Positions 47,952 through 61,200 of a stretch of 64,000 nt of DNA are shown piece by piece. The stretch is from positions 8,866,001 through 8,930,000 of the forward strand of contig OY756960.1 of assembly GCA_963580455.1 (NCBI GenBank). Direction: 5' to 3'. Position 1 is the first letter of the stretch, and each line of letters starts with the position of its first letter. The translations under genes were made by a program, and so were the position numbers. The notes below the pieces were generated by a model. That model ran no database searches. It saw only the letters and a list, made by a program, of their open reading frames with translations, and had not been told where the DNA came from. The DNA is from Euonymus europaeus (taxonomy: Eukaryota; Streptophyta; Magnoliopsida; Celastrales; Celastraceae).

Positions 47952-50373
47952 GTTCGAAATTCTCAACTCTCTCGATGGTGTTGTATTTAATAGTTTTGTC
48001 GAATTTCGACCAATATTGTTCTCTTGACAACAAAACAATTTACGAAGCGAATACTAGTAATTTTGGACATAAAGAAACAATAAAAAGTGCATACCGAGCA
48101 ACTTTCGTGGTTCGGAATTGCTCAACTCTCTATGTAGAGGAGCTTTTATTGGTTTTCATTATTTGTCGTAGAAAGTTGGTGTTTGGGTATCGAAATAATC
48201 TAGGAAGTTATACTCGTAAAATTTGACATAGAAGAACTATAAACTGTGTACACCGAGCAACTTTGATGGTCCGAAGTTGCTCAACTCTATCTACGGAGGA
48301 GCTTTTAACGGTTTTTGTCCATTTTTCATAGAAAGTTGGTGTTTTGGCATCGAAATAATCTAGGAAGCTTATACTCTTAAAATTTGACATAGAAGAACAA
48401 TAAAAAGTGTACACCGAGAAACTTTCATGGTCCGAAGTTGTCAACTCTATCTATGAAGGTGCTTTTAACGGTTTTTGTCCATATGTCATAGAAATGTGGT
48501 GTTTTGGCATCGAAGTAATATAGGATGCTTATACACGTAAAATTTGACATAGAAGAACAATAAAAAGCATACACCGAGCAACTTTCATGGTCCGAAGTTG
48601 CTCAACTCTATCTATGGAGGAGCTTTTAACGGTTTTTATCCATTGGCATAGAAAGTTGGTGTTTTGCAATCGAAATAATCTAGGAAGTTGTACTCGTAAA
48701 ATTTGACATAGAAGAACAAAAAAAAGTGTACACCGAGCAACTTTGATGGTCCGAAGTTGCTCAACTCTATCTATGGAGGAGGTTTTAACAGTTTTTATCC
48801 ATTTGTCATAGAAAGTTGGTGTTTTGGAATCCAAATAATCTAGGAAGTTATACTCGTAAAATTTGACATAGAAGAACAATAAAAAGTGTACACTGCAACT
48901 TTCATGGTCCGAAGTTGCTCAACTCTATCTATGGAGGAGCTTTTAACGGTTTTTGTCCATTTGTCATAGAAAGTTGGTGTTTTGGAATCGATATAATCTA
49001 GGAGGTTATACTCGTAAAATTTGACATACAAGTACAATAAAAAGTGTAGACCGAGCAACTTTCATGGTCTGAAGTTGCTCAACTCAATCTCTGGAGGAGC
49101 TTTTAACGGTTTTTATCCATTTGTGATAGAAAGTTGGTGTTTCGGCATCGACATAATCTAGGAAGCTTATAGTCGTAAAATTTGACATAGAAGAACAATA
49201 AAAAGTGTACACCGCAACTTTCATGGTCCGAAGTTGCTCAACTCTATCTATGGAGGAGCTTTTAATGGTTTTTGTCCATTTGTCATAGATATGTGGTGTT
49301 TTGGCATCGAAATAATCTAGGATGCTTATACTCGTAAAATTTGACATAGAAGAACAATAAAAAGTGTACACCGAGCAACTTTCATGGTCCGAAGTTGTCA
49401 ACTCTATCTATGAAGGAGCTTTTAACGGTTTTTTTCCATATGTCATAGAAATGTGGTGTTTTGGCATCGAAGTAATCTAGAATGCTTATACACGAAAAAT
49501 TTGACATAGAAGAACAATAAAAAGTGTACACCGAGCAACTTTCATGGTCCGAAGTTTCTCAACTCTATCTATGGAGGAGCTTTTAACGGTTTTTGTCCAT
49601 TTGTCATAGAAAGGTAGTGTTTTGGAATCGAAATAATCTAGGAAGCTTATACTCGTAAAATTTGACAAAGAAGAACAATAAAAAATGTAAACCGAGCAAC
49701 TTTCATGGTCTGAAGTTGCTCAACTCTATCTATGGAGGAGCTTTTAAAGGTTTTTGTCCATTTGGCATAGAAATGTGGTGTTTTGGCTTGGAAATAATCT
49801 AGAAAGCTTATACTCGTAAAATTTAACATAGAAGAACAATAAAAAGTTTACACCGAGCAACTTTCATGGTCCGAAGTTGCTCAAGTCTATCTATGGAGGA
49901 GCTTTTAACGGTTTTTGTCCATTTGTCATAGAAAGGTTGTGTTTTGGCATCGAAATAATCTAGGAAGCTTATACTCGAAAAATTTGACATAGAAGAACAA
50001 TAAAAAGTGTATATCGTACAACTTTGATGGTTCGAAATTGCTCAACTCTCTCGATGGAGGAGCTTTTAACGGTTTTTGTCCATTTGTCGTAGAAAGGTAG
50101 TTTTTTGACATCGAAATAATATAGGAAGCTTATACTCGTAAAATTTGACATAGAAGAACAATAAAAAGTGTACACCGAGCAACTTTCATGGTCCGAAGTT
50201 GCTCAACTCTATCTATGGAGGAGCTTTTAACGGTTATTGTCCATTTTGCATAGAAATGTGGTGTTTTGGCTTGGAAATAATCTAGAAAGCTTATACTCGT
50301 AAAATTTAACATAGGAGAACAATAAAAAGTTTACACCGAGCAACTTTCATGGTCCGAAGTTGCTCAACTCTAT
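47012..50373 (+). repeat. 3362-bp higher-order unit, copy 1
   Basis: This twenty-one-monomer unit (21 x 161 minus 19) contains beta dimer 14 and two B1 joints. It matches 50374-53735 at a constant shift of 3362 bp. Differences I noted are few: gtaatatagg for gtaatctagg near 48515, aacaataaaaag for aacgataaaaag near 48399, ttaacgg for ttaatgg near 48946, and gatggttcg for gatagttcg near 50028. Its left limit is placed where caagtctatc differs from caactctatc. Confidence 0.88.
47952..48268 (+). repeat. C-D dimer 14 (beta type)
   Basis: This 317-bp beta dimer lies 1922 bp after dimer 13. The end of C reads ctctatgtagagg, a change shared only with dimer 15, its 3362-bp counterpart. The downstream sequence carries the short tttatccattggcatag and gaacaaaaaaaagtg forms also seen near 16.56-16.65 kb. 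Confidence 0.9.
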
Positions 50374-53300
50374 CTATGGAGGAGCTTTTAACGGTTTTTG
50401 TCCATTTGTCATAGAAAGGTCGTGTTTTGGCATCGAAATAATCTAGGAAGCTTATACTCGAAAAATTTGACATAGAAGAACAATAAAAAGTGTATATCGT
50501 ACAACTTTGATAGTTCGAAATTGCTCAACTCTCTCGATGGAGGAGCTTTTAACGGTTTTTGTCCATTTGTCGTAGAAAGGTAGTTTATTGGCATCGAAAT
50601 AATCTATGAAGCTTATACTCGTAAAATTTGACATAGAAGAACAATAAAAAGTGTACAACGAGCAACTTTCATGGTCCGAAGTTGCTCAACTCTATCTATG
50701 GTGGAGCTTTTAACAGTTTTTGTCCATTTTTCGTAGAAAGGTAGTTTTTTCACATCAAAATAATCTAGGAAGTTATACTTGTAAAATTTGACATAGAAGA
50801 GCGATAAAAAGTGTACACCGGTCAACTTTGATGGTCCGAAGTTGCTCAACTCTATCTATGGAGGAGGTTTTAACAGTTTTTATCCATTTGTCATAGAAAG
50901 TTGGTGTTTTGGAATCCAAATAATCTAGGAAGTTATACTCGTAAAATTTGACATAGAAGAACAATAAAAAGTGTACACCGCAACTTTCATGGTCCGAAGT
51001 TGCTCAACTCTATCTATGGAGGAGCTTTTAACGGTTTTTGTCCATTTGTCATAGATATGTGGTGTTTTGGCATCGAAATAATCTAGAAAGCTTATACTCG
51101 TAAAATTTGACATAGAAGAACAATAAAAAGTGTACACCGAGCAACTTTCATGGTCCGAAGTTGCTCAACTCTATCTATGGAGGAGCTTTTAACGGTTTTT
51201 GTCCATTTGTCATAGAAAGGTGGTGTTTTGGCATCGAAATAATCTAGGAAGCTTATACTCAAAAAATTTGACATAAAAGAACAATAAAAAGTGTATATCG
51301 TACAACTTTGATAGTTCGAAATTCTCAACTCTCTCGATGGTGTTGTATTTAATAGTTTTGTCGAATTTCGACCAATATTGTTCTCTTGACAACAAAACAA
51401 TTTACGAAGCGAATACTAGTAATTTTGGACATAAAGAAACAATAAAAAGTGCATACCGAGCAACTTTCGTGGTTCGGAATTGCTCAACTCTCTATGTAGA
51501 GGAGCTTTTATTGGTTTTCATTATTTGTCGTAGAAAGTTGGTGTTTGGGTATCGAAATAATCTAGGAAGTTATACTCGTAAAATTTGACATAGAAGAACT
51601 ATAAACTGTGTACACCGAGCAACTTTGATGGTCCGAAGTTGCTCAACTCTATCTACGGAGGAGCTTTTAACGGTTTTTGTCCATTTTTCATAGAAAGTTG
51701 GTGTTTTGGCATCGAAATAATCTAGGAAGCTTATACTCTTAAAATTTGACATAGAAGAACGATAAAAAGTGTACACCGAGAAACTTTCATGGTCCGAAGT
51801 TGTCAACTCTATCTATGAAGGTGCTTTTAACGGTTTTTGTCCATATGTCATAGAAATGTGGTGTTTTGGCATCGAAGTAATCTAGGATGCTTATACACGT
51901 AAAATTTGACATAGAAGAACAATAAAAAGCATACACCGAGCAACTTTCATGGTCCGAAGTTGCTCAACTCTATCTATGGAGGAGCTTTTAACGGTTTTTA
52001 TCCATTGGCATAGAAAGTTGGTGTTTTGCAATCGAAATAATCTAGGAAGTTGTACTCGTAAAATTTGACATAGAAGAACAAAAAAAAGTGTACACCGAGC
52101 AACTTTGATGGTCCGAAGTTGCTCAACTCTATCTATGGAGGAGGTTTTAACAGTTTTTATCCATTTGTCATAGAAAGTTGGTGTTTTGGAATCCAAATAA
52201 TCTAGGAAGTTATACTCGTAAAATTTGACATAGAAGAACAATAAAAAGTGTACACTGCAACTTTCATGGTCCGAAGTTGCTCAACTCTATCTATGGAGGA
52301 GCTTTTAATGGTTTTTGTCCATTTGTCATAGAAAGTTGGTGTTTTGGAATCGATATAATCTAGGAGGTTATACTCGTAAAATTTGACATACAAGTACAAT
52401 AAAAAGTGTAGACCGAGCAACTTTCATGGTCTGAAGTTGCTCAACTCAATCTCTGGAGGAGCTTTTAACGGTTTTTATCCATTTGTGATAGAAAGTTGGT
52501 GTTTCGGCATCGACATAATCTAGGAAGCTTATAGTCGTAAAATTTGACATAGAAGAACAATAAAAAGTGTACACCGCAACTTTCATGGTCCGAAGTTGCT
52601 CAACTCTATCTATGGAGGAGCTTTTAATGGTTTTTGTCCATTTGTCATAGATATGTGGTGTTTTGGCATCGAAATAATCTAGGATGCTTATACTCGTAAA
52701 ATTTGACATAGAAGAACAATAAAAAGTGTACACCGAGCAACTTTCATGGTCCGAAGTTGTCAACTCTATCTATGAAGGAGCTTTTAACGGTTTTTTTCCA
52801 TATGTCATAGAAATGTGGTGTTTTGGCATCGAAGTAATCTAGAATGCTTATACACGAAAAATTTGACATAGAAGAACAATAAAAAGTGTACACCGAGCAA
52901 CTTTCATGGTCCGAAGTTTCTCAACTCTATCTATGGAGGAGCTTTTAACGGTTTTTGTCCATTTGTCATAGAAAGGTAGTGTTTTGGAATCGAAATAATC
53001 TAGGAAGCTTATACTCGTAAAATTTGACAAAGAAGAACAATAAAAAATGTAAACCGAGCAACTTTCATGGTCTGAAGTTGCTCAACTCTATCTATGGAGG
53101 AGCTTTTAAAGGTTTTTGTCCATTTGGCATAGAAATGTGGTGTTTTGGCTTGGAAATAATCTAGAAAGCTTATACTCGTAAAATTTAACATAGAAGAACA
53201 ATAAAAAGTTTACACCGAGCAACTTTCATGGTCCGAAGTTGCTCAAGTCTATCTATGGAGGAGCTTTTAACGGTTTTTGTCCATTTGTCATAGAAAGGTT

Positions 53301-53735
53301 GTGTTTTGGCATCGAAATAATCTAGGAAGCTTATACTCGAAAAATTTGACATAGAAGAACAATAAAAAGTGTATATCGTACAACTTTGATAGTTCGAAAT
53401 TGCTCAACTCTCTCCATGGAGGAGCTTTTAACGGTTTTTGTCCATTTGTCGTAGAAAGGTAGTTTTTTGACATCGAAATAATATAGGAAGCTTATACTCG
53501 TAAAATTTGACATAGAAGAACAATAAAAAGTGTACACCGAGCAACTTTCATGGTCCGAAGTTGCTCAACTCTATCTATGGAGGAGCTTTTAACGGTTATT
53601 GTCCATTTTGCATAGAAATGTGGTGTTTTGGCTTGGAAATAATCTAGAAAGCTTATACTCGTAAAATTTAACATAGGAGAACAATAAAAAGTTTACACCG
53701 AGCAACTTTCATGGTCCGAAGTTGCTCAACTCTAT
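50374..53735 (+). repeat. 3362-bp higher-order unit, copy 2
   Basis: This repeats copy 1, including dimer 15. Weak agreement continues past its end until about 53820, where actcgaaaaattt of the first unit is replaced by actcgtaaaattt. The same interval is also the left part of the 7856-bp unit, so the 3362-bp and 7856-bp tandems are nested and share a breakpoint near 50374. Confidence 0.88.
51314..51630 (+). repeat. C-D dimer 15 (beta type)
   Basis: This is the counterpart of dimer 14 at 3362 bp, with the same ctctatgtagagg ending. Its relative in the next 7856-bp copy, dimer 16, has ctctttgtagagg and gatggagttg instead, so either dimers 14 and 15 changed together or one was converted. Confidence 0.9.
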
Positions 53736-55527
53736 CTATGGAGGAGCTTTTAACGGTTTTTGTCCATTTGTCATAGAAAGGTGGTATTTTGGCATCGAAA
53801 TAATCTAGGAAGCTTATACTCGTAAAATTTGACATAGAAGAACAATAAAAAGTGTACACCGAGCAACTTTCATGGTCCGAAGTTTCTCAACTCTATCTAT
53901 GGAGGAGCTTTTAACGGTTTTTGTCCATTTGTCATAGAAAGTTGGTGTTTTGGAATCGAAATAATCTAGGAAGCTTATACTCGTAAAATTTGACAAAGAA
54001 GAACAATAAAAAATGTAAACCGAGCAACTTTCATGGTCCGAAGTTGCTCAACTCTATCTATGGAGGAGCTTTTAAAGTTTTTTGTCCATTTGGCATAGAA
54101 ATGTAGTGTTTTGGCTTGGAAATAATCTATAAAGCTTGTACTCGTAAAATTTAACATAGAAGAACAATAAAAAGTTTACACCGAGCAACTTTCATGGTCC
54201 GAAGTTGCTCAATTCTATCTACGGAGGAGCGTTTAACGGTTTTTGTCCATTTGTCATAGAAAGGTGGTGTTTTGGCATCGAAATAATCTAGGAAGCTTAT
54301 ACTCGAAAAATTTGACATGGAAGAACAATAAAAAGTGTATATCGTACAACTTTGATAGTTCGAAATTGCTCAACTCTCTCGATAGGGGAGCTTTTAACGG
54401 TTTTTGTCCATTTGTCGTAGAAAGGTAGTTTATTGGCATCGAAATAATCTATGAAGCTTATACTCGTAAAGTTTGAAATAGAAGAACAATAAAAAGTGTA
54501 CACCGAGCAACTTTCAAGGTCCGAAGTTGCTCAACTCTATCTATGGTGGAGCTTTTAACAGTTTTTGTCCATTTTTCGTAGAAAGGTAGTTTTTTCGCAT
54601 CGAAATAATCTAGGTAGTTATACTTGTAAAATTTGACATAGAAGAAGAATAAAAAGTGTACACCGAGCAACTTTGATGGTCCGAAGTTGCTCAACTCTAT
54701 CTATGGAGGAGGTTTTAACAGTTTTTATCCATTTGCCATAGAAAGTTGGCGTTTTGGAATCCAAATAATCTAGGAAGTTATACTCGTAAAATTTGACATA
54801 GAAGAACAATAAAAAGTGTACACTGCAACTTTAATGGTCCGAAGTTGCTCAACTCTATCTATGGAGGAGCTTTTAACGGTTTTTGTCCATTTGTCATAGA
54901 TATGTGGTGTTGTGGCATCGAAATAATCTAGAAAGCTTATACTCGTAAAATTTGACATAGAAGAACAATAAAAAGTGCACACCGAGCAACTTTCATGGTC
55001 CGAAGTTGCTCAACTCTATCTATGGAGGAGCTTTTAACGGTTTTTGTCCATTTGTCATAGAAAGTTGGTGTTTTGGAATCGATATAATCTAGGAAGTTAC
55101 ACTCGTAAAATTTGACATACAAGTACAATAAAAAGTGTACACCGAGCAACTTTCATGGTCCGAAGTTGCTCAACTCAATCTCTGGAGGAGGTTTTAACGG
55201 TTTTTATCCATTTGTGATAGAAAGTTGGTCTTTCGGTATCGAAATAATCTAGGAAGCTTATAGTCGTAAAATTTGACATAGAAGAACAATAAAAAGTGTA
55301 CACCGCAACTTTCATGGTCCGAAGTTGCTCAACTCTATCTATGGAGGAGCTTTTTACGGTTTTTGTCCATTTGTCATAGATATGTGGTGTTTTGGCATCG
55401 AAATAATCTAGGAAGCTTATACTCGTAAAATTTGACATAGAAGAACAATAAAAAGTGTACACCGAGCAACTTTCATGGTCCGAAGTTGTCAACTCTATCT
55501 ATGAAGGAGCTTTTAACGGTTTTTTCC
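52800..55527 (+). repeat. 2728-bp higher-order unit, copy 1
   Basis: This seventeen-monomer unit (17 x 161 minus 9) has no C. It contains a B1 joint near 53415, a B2 joint near 54385 and type A monomers. It aligns with about 55528-57695 at a shift of 2728 bp. The unit is closely related in monomer order to the 2567-bp unit at 32-40 kb. Private changes include gcttgtactcg near 54136, gcgtttaacgg near 54230 and gaagttacactcg near 55095. Confidence 0.8.
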
Positions 55528-57695
55528 ATATGTCATAGAAATGTGGTGTTTTGGCATCGAAGTAATCTAGAATGCTTATACACGAAAAATTTGACATAGA
55601 AGAACAATAAAAAGTGTACACCGAGCAACTTTCATGGTCCGAAGTTTCTCAACTCTATCTATGGAGGAGCTTTTAACGGTTTTTGTCCATTTGTCATAGA
55701 AAGGTAGTGTTTTGGAATCGAAATAATCTAGGAAGCTTATACTCGTAAAATTAGACAAAGAACAACAATAAAAAATGTAAGCCGAGCAACTTTCATGGTC
55801 TGAAGTTGCTAAACTCTATCTATGGAGGAGCTTTTAAAGGTTTTTGTCCATTTGGCATAGAAATGTGGTGTTTTGGCTTGGAAATAATCTAGAAAGCTTA
55901 TACTCGTAAAATTTAACATAGAAGAACAATAAAAAGTTTACACCGAGCAACTTTCATGGTCCGAAGTTGCTCAAGTCTATCTATGGAGGAGCTTTTAACG
56001 GTTTTTGTCCATTTGTCATAGAAAGGTGGTGTTTTGGCATCGAAATAATCTAGGAAGCTTATACTCGAAAAATTTGACATAGAAGAACAATAAAAAGTGT
56101 ATATCGTACAACTTTGATAGTTCGAAATTGCTCAACTCTCTCGATGGAGGAGCTTTTAACGGTTTTTGTCCATTTGTCGTAGAAAGGTAGTTTTTTGACA
56201 TCGAAATAATCTAGGAAGCTTATACTCGTAAAATTTGACATAGAAGAACAATAAAAAGTGTACACCGAGCAACTTTCATGGTCCGAAGTTGCTCAACTCT
56301 ATCTATGGAGGAGCTTTTAACGGTTATTGTCCATTTTGCATAGAAATGTGGTGTTTTGGCTTGGAAATAATCTAGAAAGCTTATACTCGTAAAATTTAAC
56401 ATAGGAGAACAATAAAAAGTTTACACCGAGCAACTTTCATGGTCCGAAGTTGCTCAACTCTATCTATGGAGGAGCTTTTAACGGTTTTTGTCCATTTGTC
56501 ATAGAAAGGTGGTGTTTTGGCATCGAAATAATCTAGGAAGCTTATACTCGTAAAATTTGACATAGAAGAACAATAAAAAGTGTACACCGAGCAATTTTCA
56601 TGGTCCGAAGTTGCTCAACTCTATCTATGGAGGAGCTTTTAACGGTTTTTGTCCATTTGTCATAGAAAGTTGGTGTTTTGGAATCGAAATAATCTAGGAA
56701 GCTTATACTCGTAAAATTTGACAAAGAAGAACAATAAAAAATGTAAACCGAGCAACTTTCATGGTCCGAAGTTGCTCAACTCTATCTATGGAGGAGCTTT
56801 TAAAGTTTTTTGTCCATTTGGCATAGAAATGTGGTGTTTTGGCTTGGAAATAATCTATAAAGCTTATACTCGTAAAATTTAACATAGAAGAACAATAAAA
56901 AGTTTACACCGAGCAACTTTCATGGTCCGAAGTTGCTCAAGTCTATCTATGGAGGAGCTTTTAACGGTTTTTGTCCATTTGTCATAGAAAGGTGGTGTTT
57001 TGGCATCGAAATAATCTAGGAAGCTTATACTCGAAAAATTTGACATGGAAGAACAATAAAAAGTGTATATCGTACAACTTTGATAGTTCGAAATTGCTCA
57101 ACTCTCTCGATAGGGGAGCTTTTAACGGTTTTTGTCCATTTGTCGTAGAAAGGTAGTTTATTGGCATCGAAATAATCTATGAAGCTTATACTCGTAAAGT
57201 TTGAAATAGAAGAACAATAAAAAGTGTACACCGAGCAACTTTCAAGGTCCGAAGTTGCTCAACTCTATCTATGGTGGAGCTTTTAACAGTTTTTGTCCAT
57301 TTTTCGTTGAAAGGTAGTTTTTTCGCATCGAAATAATCTAGGTAGTTATACTTGTAAAATTTGACATAGAAGAAGAATAAAAAGTGTACACCGAGCAACT
57401 TTGATGGTCCGAAGTTGCTCAACTCTATCTATGGAGGAGGTTTTAACAGTTTTTATCCATTTGCCATAGAAAGTTGGCGTTTTGGAATCCAAATAATCTA
57501 GGAAGTTATACTCGTAAAATTTGACATAGAAGAACAATAAAAAGTGTACACTGCAACTTTCATGGTCCGAAGTTGCTCAACTCTATCTATGGAGGAGCTT
57601 TTAACGGTTTTTGTCCATTTGTCATAGATATGTGGTGTTGTGGCATCGAAATAATCTAGAAAGCTTATACTCGTAAAATTTGACGTAGAAGAACA
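55528..57695 (+). repeat. 2728-bp higher-order unit, copy 2 (partial)
   Basis: This repeats the preceding unit at 2728 bp until about 57695. There, acgtagaagaac and then gaagttgtcaac mark a switch to the monomer that normally comes later in the unit, so several monomers are missing compared with copy 1. A related stretch, 56.0-57.6 kb, matches 61.1-62.7 kb at a shift of 5128 bp. Confidence 0.8.
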
Positions 57696-58229
57696 ATAAA
57701 AAGTGTACACCGAGCAACTTTCATGGTCCGAAGTTGTCAACTCTATCTATGAAGGAGCTTTTAACGGTTTTTTTCCATATGTCATAGAAATGTGGTGTTT
57801 TGGCATCGAAGTAATCTAGAATGCTTATACACGAAAAATTTGACATAGAAGAACAATAAAAAGTGTACACCGAGCAACTTTCATGGTCCGAAGTTTCTCA
57901 ACTCTATCTATGGAGGAGCTTTTAACGGTTTTTGTCCATTTGTCATAGAAAGGTAGTGTTTTGGAATCGAAATAATCTAGGAAGCTTATACTCGTAAAAT
58001 TTGACAAAGAACAACAATAAAAAATGTAAGCCGAGCAACTTTCATGGTCTGAAGTTGCTCAACTCTATCTATGGAGGAGCTTTTAAAGGTTTTTGTCCAT
58101 TTGGCATAGAAATGTGGTGTTTTGGCTTGGAAATAATCTAGAAAGCTTATACTCGTAAAATTTAACATAGAAGAACAATAAAAAGTTTACACCGAGCAAA
58201 TTTCATGGTCCGAAGTTGCTCAAGTCTAT

Positions 58230-61200
58230 CTATGGAGGAGCTTTTAACGGTTTTTGTCCATTTGTCATAGAAAGGTGGTGTTTTGGCATCGAAATAATCT
58301 AGGAAGCTTATACTCGAAAAATTTGACATAGAAGAACAATAAAAAGTGTATATCGTACAACTTTGATAGTTCGAAATTGCTCAACTCTCTCGATGGAGGA
58401 GCTTTTAACGGTTTTTGTCCATTTGTCGTAGAAAGGTAGTTTATTGGCATCGAAATAATCTATGAAGCCTATACTCGTAAAATTTGACATAGAAGAACAA
58501 TAAAAAGTGTACAACGAGCAACTTTCATGGTCCGAAGTTGCTCAACTCTATCTATGGTGGAGCTTTTAACAGTTTTTGTCCATTTTTCGTAGAAAGGTAG
58601 TTTTTTCACATCAAAATAATCTAGGAAGTTATGCTTGTAAAATTTGACATAGAAGAAGAATAAAAAGTGTACACCGATCAACTTTGATGGTCCGAAGTTG
58701 CTCAACTCTATCTATGGAGGAGGTTTTAACAGTTTTTATCCATTTGTCATAGAAAGTTGGTGTTTTGGAATCCAAATATTCTTGGAAGTTATACTCGTAA
58801 AATTTGACATAGAAGAACAATAAAAAGTGTACACCGCAACTTTCATGGTCCGAAGTTGCTCAACTCTATCTATGGAGGAGCTTTTAACGGTTTTTGTCCA
58901 TTTGTCATAGATATGTGGTGTTTTGGCATCGAAATAATCTAGAAAGCTTATACTCGTAAAATTTGACATAGAAGAACAATAAAAAGTGTACACCGAGCAA
59001 CTTTCATGGTCCGAAGTTGCTCAACTCTATCTATGGAGGAGCTTTTAACGGTTTTTGTCCATTTGTCATAGAAAGGTGGTGTTTTGGCATCGAAATAATC
59101 TAGGAAGCTTATACTCAAAAAATTTGACATAAAAGAACAATAAAAAGTGTATATCGTACAACTTTGATAGTTCGAAATTCTCAACTCTCTCGATGGAGTT
59201 GTATTTAATAGTTTTGTCGAATTTCGACCAATATTGTTCTCTTGACAACAAAACAATTTACGAAGCGAATACTAGTAATTTTGGACATAAAGAAACAATA
59301 AAAAGTGCATACCGAGCAACTTTCGTGGTTCGGAATTGTTCAACTCTCTTTGTAGAGGAGCTTTTATTGGTTTTCATTATTTGTCGTAGAAAGTTGGTGT
59401 TTGGGTATCGAAATAATCTAGGAAGTTATACTCGTAAAATTTGACATAGAAGAACTATAAACTGTGTACACCGAGCAACTTTGATGGTCCGAAGTTGCTC
59501 AACTCTATCTACGGAGGAGCTTTTAACGGTTTTTGTCCATTTTTCATAGAAAGTTGGTGTTTCGGCATCGAAATAATCTAGGAAGCTTATACTCTTAAAA
59601 TTTGACATAGAAGAACAATAAAAAGTGTACACCGAGAAACTTTCATGGTCCGAAGTTGTCAACTCTATCTATGAAGGTGCTTTTAACGGTTTTTGTCCAT
59701 ATGTCATAGAAATGTGGTGTTTTGGCATCGAAGTAATCTAGGATGCTTATACACGTAAAATTTGACATAGAAGAACAATAAAAAGCATACACCGAGCAAC
59801 TTTCATGGTCCGAAGTTGCTCAACTCTATCTATGGAGGAGCTTTTAACGGTTTTTATCCATTGGCATAGAAAGTTGGTGTTTTGCAATCGAAATAATCTA
59901 GGAAGTTGTACTCGTAAAATTTGACATAGAAGAACAAAAAAAAGTGTACACCGAGCAACTTTGATGGTCCGAAGTTGCTCAACTCTATCTATGGAGGAGG
60001 TTTTAACAGTTTTTATCCATTTGTCATAGAAAGTTGGTGTTTTGGAATCCAAATAATCTAGGAAGTTATACTCGTAAAATTTGACATAGAAGAACAATAA
60101 AAAGTGTACACTGCAACTTTCATGGTCCGAAGTTGCTCAACTCTATCTATGGAGGAGCTTTTAACGGTTTTTTTCCATTTGTCATAGAAAGTTGGTGTTT
60201 TGGAATCGATATAATCTAGGAAGTTATACTCGTAAAATTTGACATACAAGTACAATAAAAAGTGTAGACCGAGCAACTTTCATGGTCTGAAGTTGCTCAA
60301 CTCAATCTCTGGAGGAGCTTTTAACGGTTTTTATCCATTTGTGATAGAAAGTTGGTGTTTCGGCATCGAAATAATCTAGGAAGCTTATAGTCGTAAAATT
60401 TGACATAGAAGAACAATAAAAAGTGTACACCGCAACTTTCATGGTCCGAAGTTGCTCAACTCTATCTATGGAGGAGCTTTTAATGGTTTTTGTCCATTTG
60501 TCATAGATATGTGGTGTTTTGGCATCGAAATAATCTAGGATGCTTATACTCGTAAAATTTGACATAGAAGAACAATAAAAAGTGTACACCGAGCAACTTT
60601 CATGGTCCGAAGTTGTCAACTCTATCTATGAAGGAGCTTTTAACGGTTTTTTTCCATATGTCATAGAAATGTGGTGTTTTGGCATCGAAGTAATCTAGAA
60701 TGCTTATACACGAAAAATTTGACATAGAAGAACAATAAAAAGTGTACACCGAGCAACTTTCATGGTCCGAAGTTTCTCAACTCTATCTATGGAGGAGCTT
60801 TTAACGGTTTTTGTCCATTTGTCATAGAAAGGTAGTGTTTTGGAATCGAAATAATCTAGGAAGCTTATACTCGTAAAATTTGACAAAGAAGAACAATAAA
60901 AAATGTAAACCGAGCAACTTTCACGGTCTGAAGTTGCTCAACTCTATCTATGGAGGAGCTTTTAAAGGTTTTTGTCCATTTGGCATAGAAATGTGGTGTT
61001 TTGGCTTGGAAATAATCTAGAAAGCTTATACTCGTAAAATTTAACATAGAAGAACAATAAAAAGTTTACACCGAGCAACTTTCATGGTCCGAAGTTGCTC
61101 AACTCTATCTATGGAGGAGCTTTTAACGGTTTTTGTCCATTTGTCATAGAAAGGTTGTGTTTTGGCATCGAAATAATCTAGGAAGCTTATACTCGAAAAA

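Larger units (their letters stand above)
50374..58229 (+). repeat. 7856-bp segmental unit, copy 1
   Basis: This 49-monomer block is followed by a second copy at a constant shift of 7856 bp. It contains 3362-bp copy 2, beta dimer 15, and the 2728-bp pair at 52.8-57.7 kb. Matching anchors at the same shift include dimers 15 and 16, the B1 joints near 53415 and 61260, and the B2 joints near 54385 and 62235. The left limit is caactctatc versus caagtctatc, as for the 3362-bp unit. Confidence 0.85.

Noticed and set aside
8010..59170. Near-equal C-to-C distances of 7864 bp (8010-15874) and 7856 bp (51314-59170), suggesting one repeated 49-monomer unit.
   Set aside because: Only some monomers coincide at a shift near 43.3 kb. 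The B2 joints and the 2408-bp duplication do not line up, so the similarity in length is probably a consequence of monomer quantisation.
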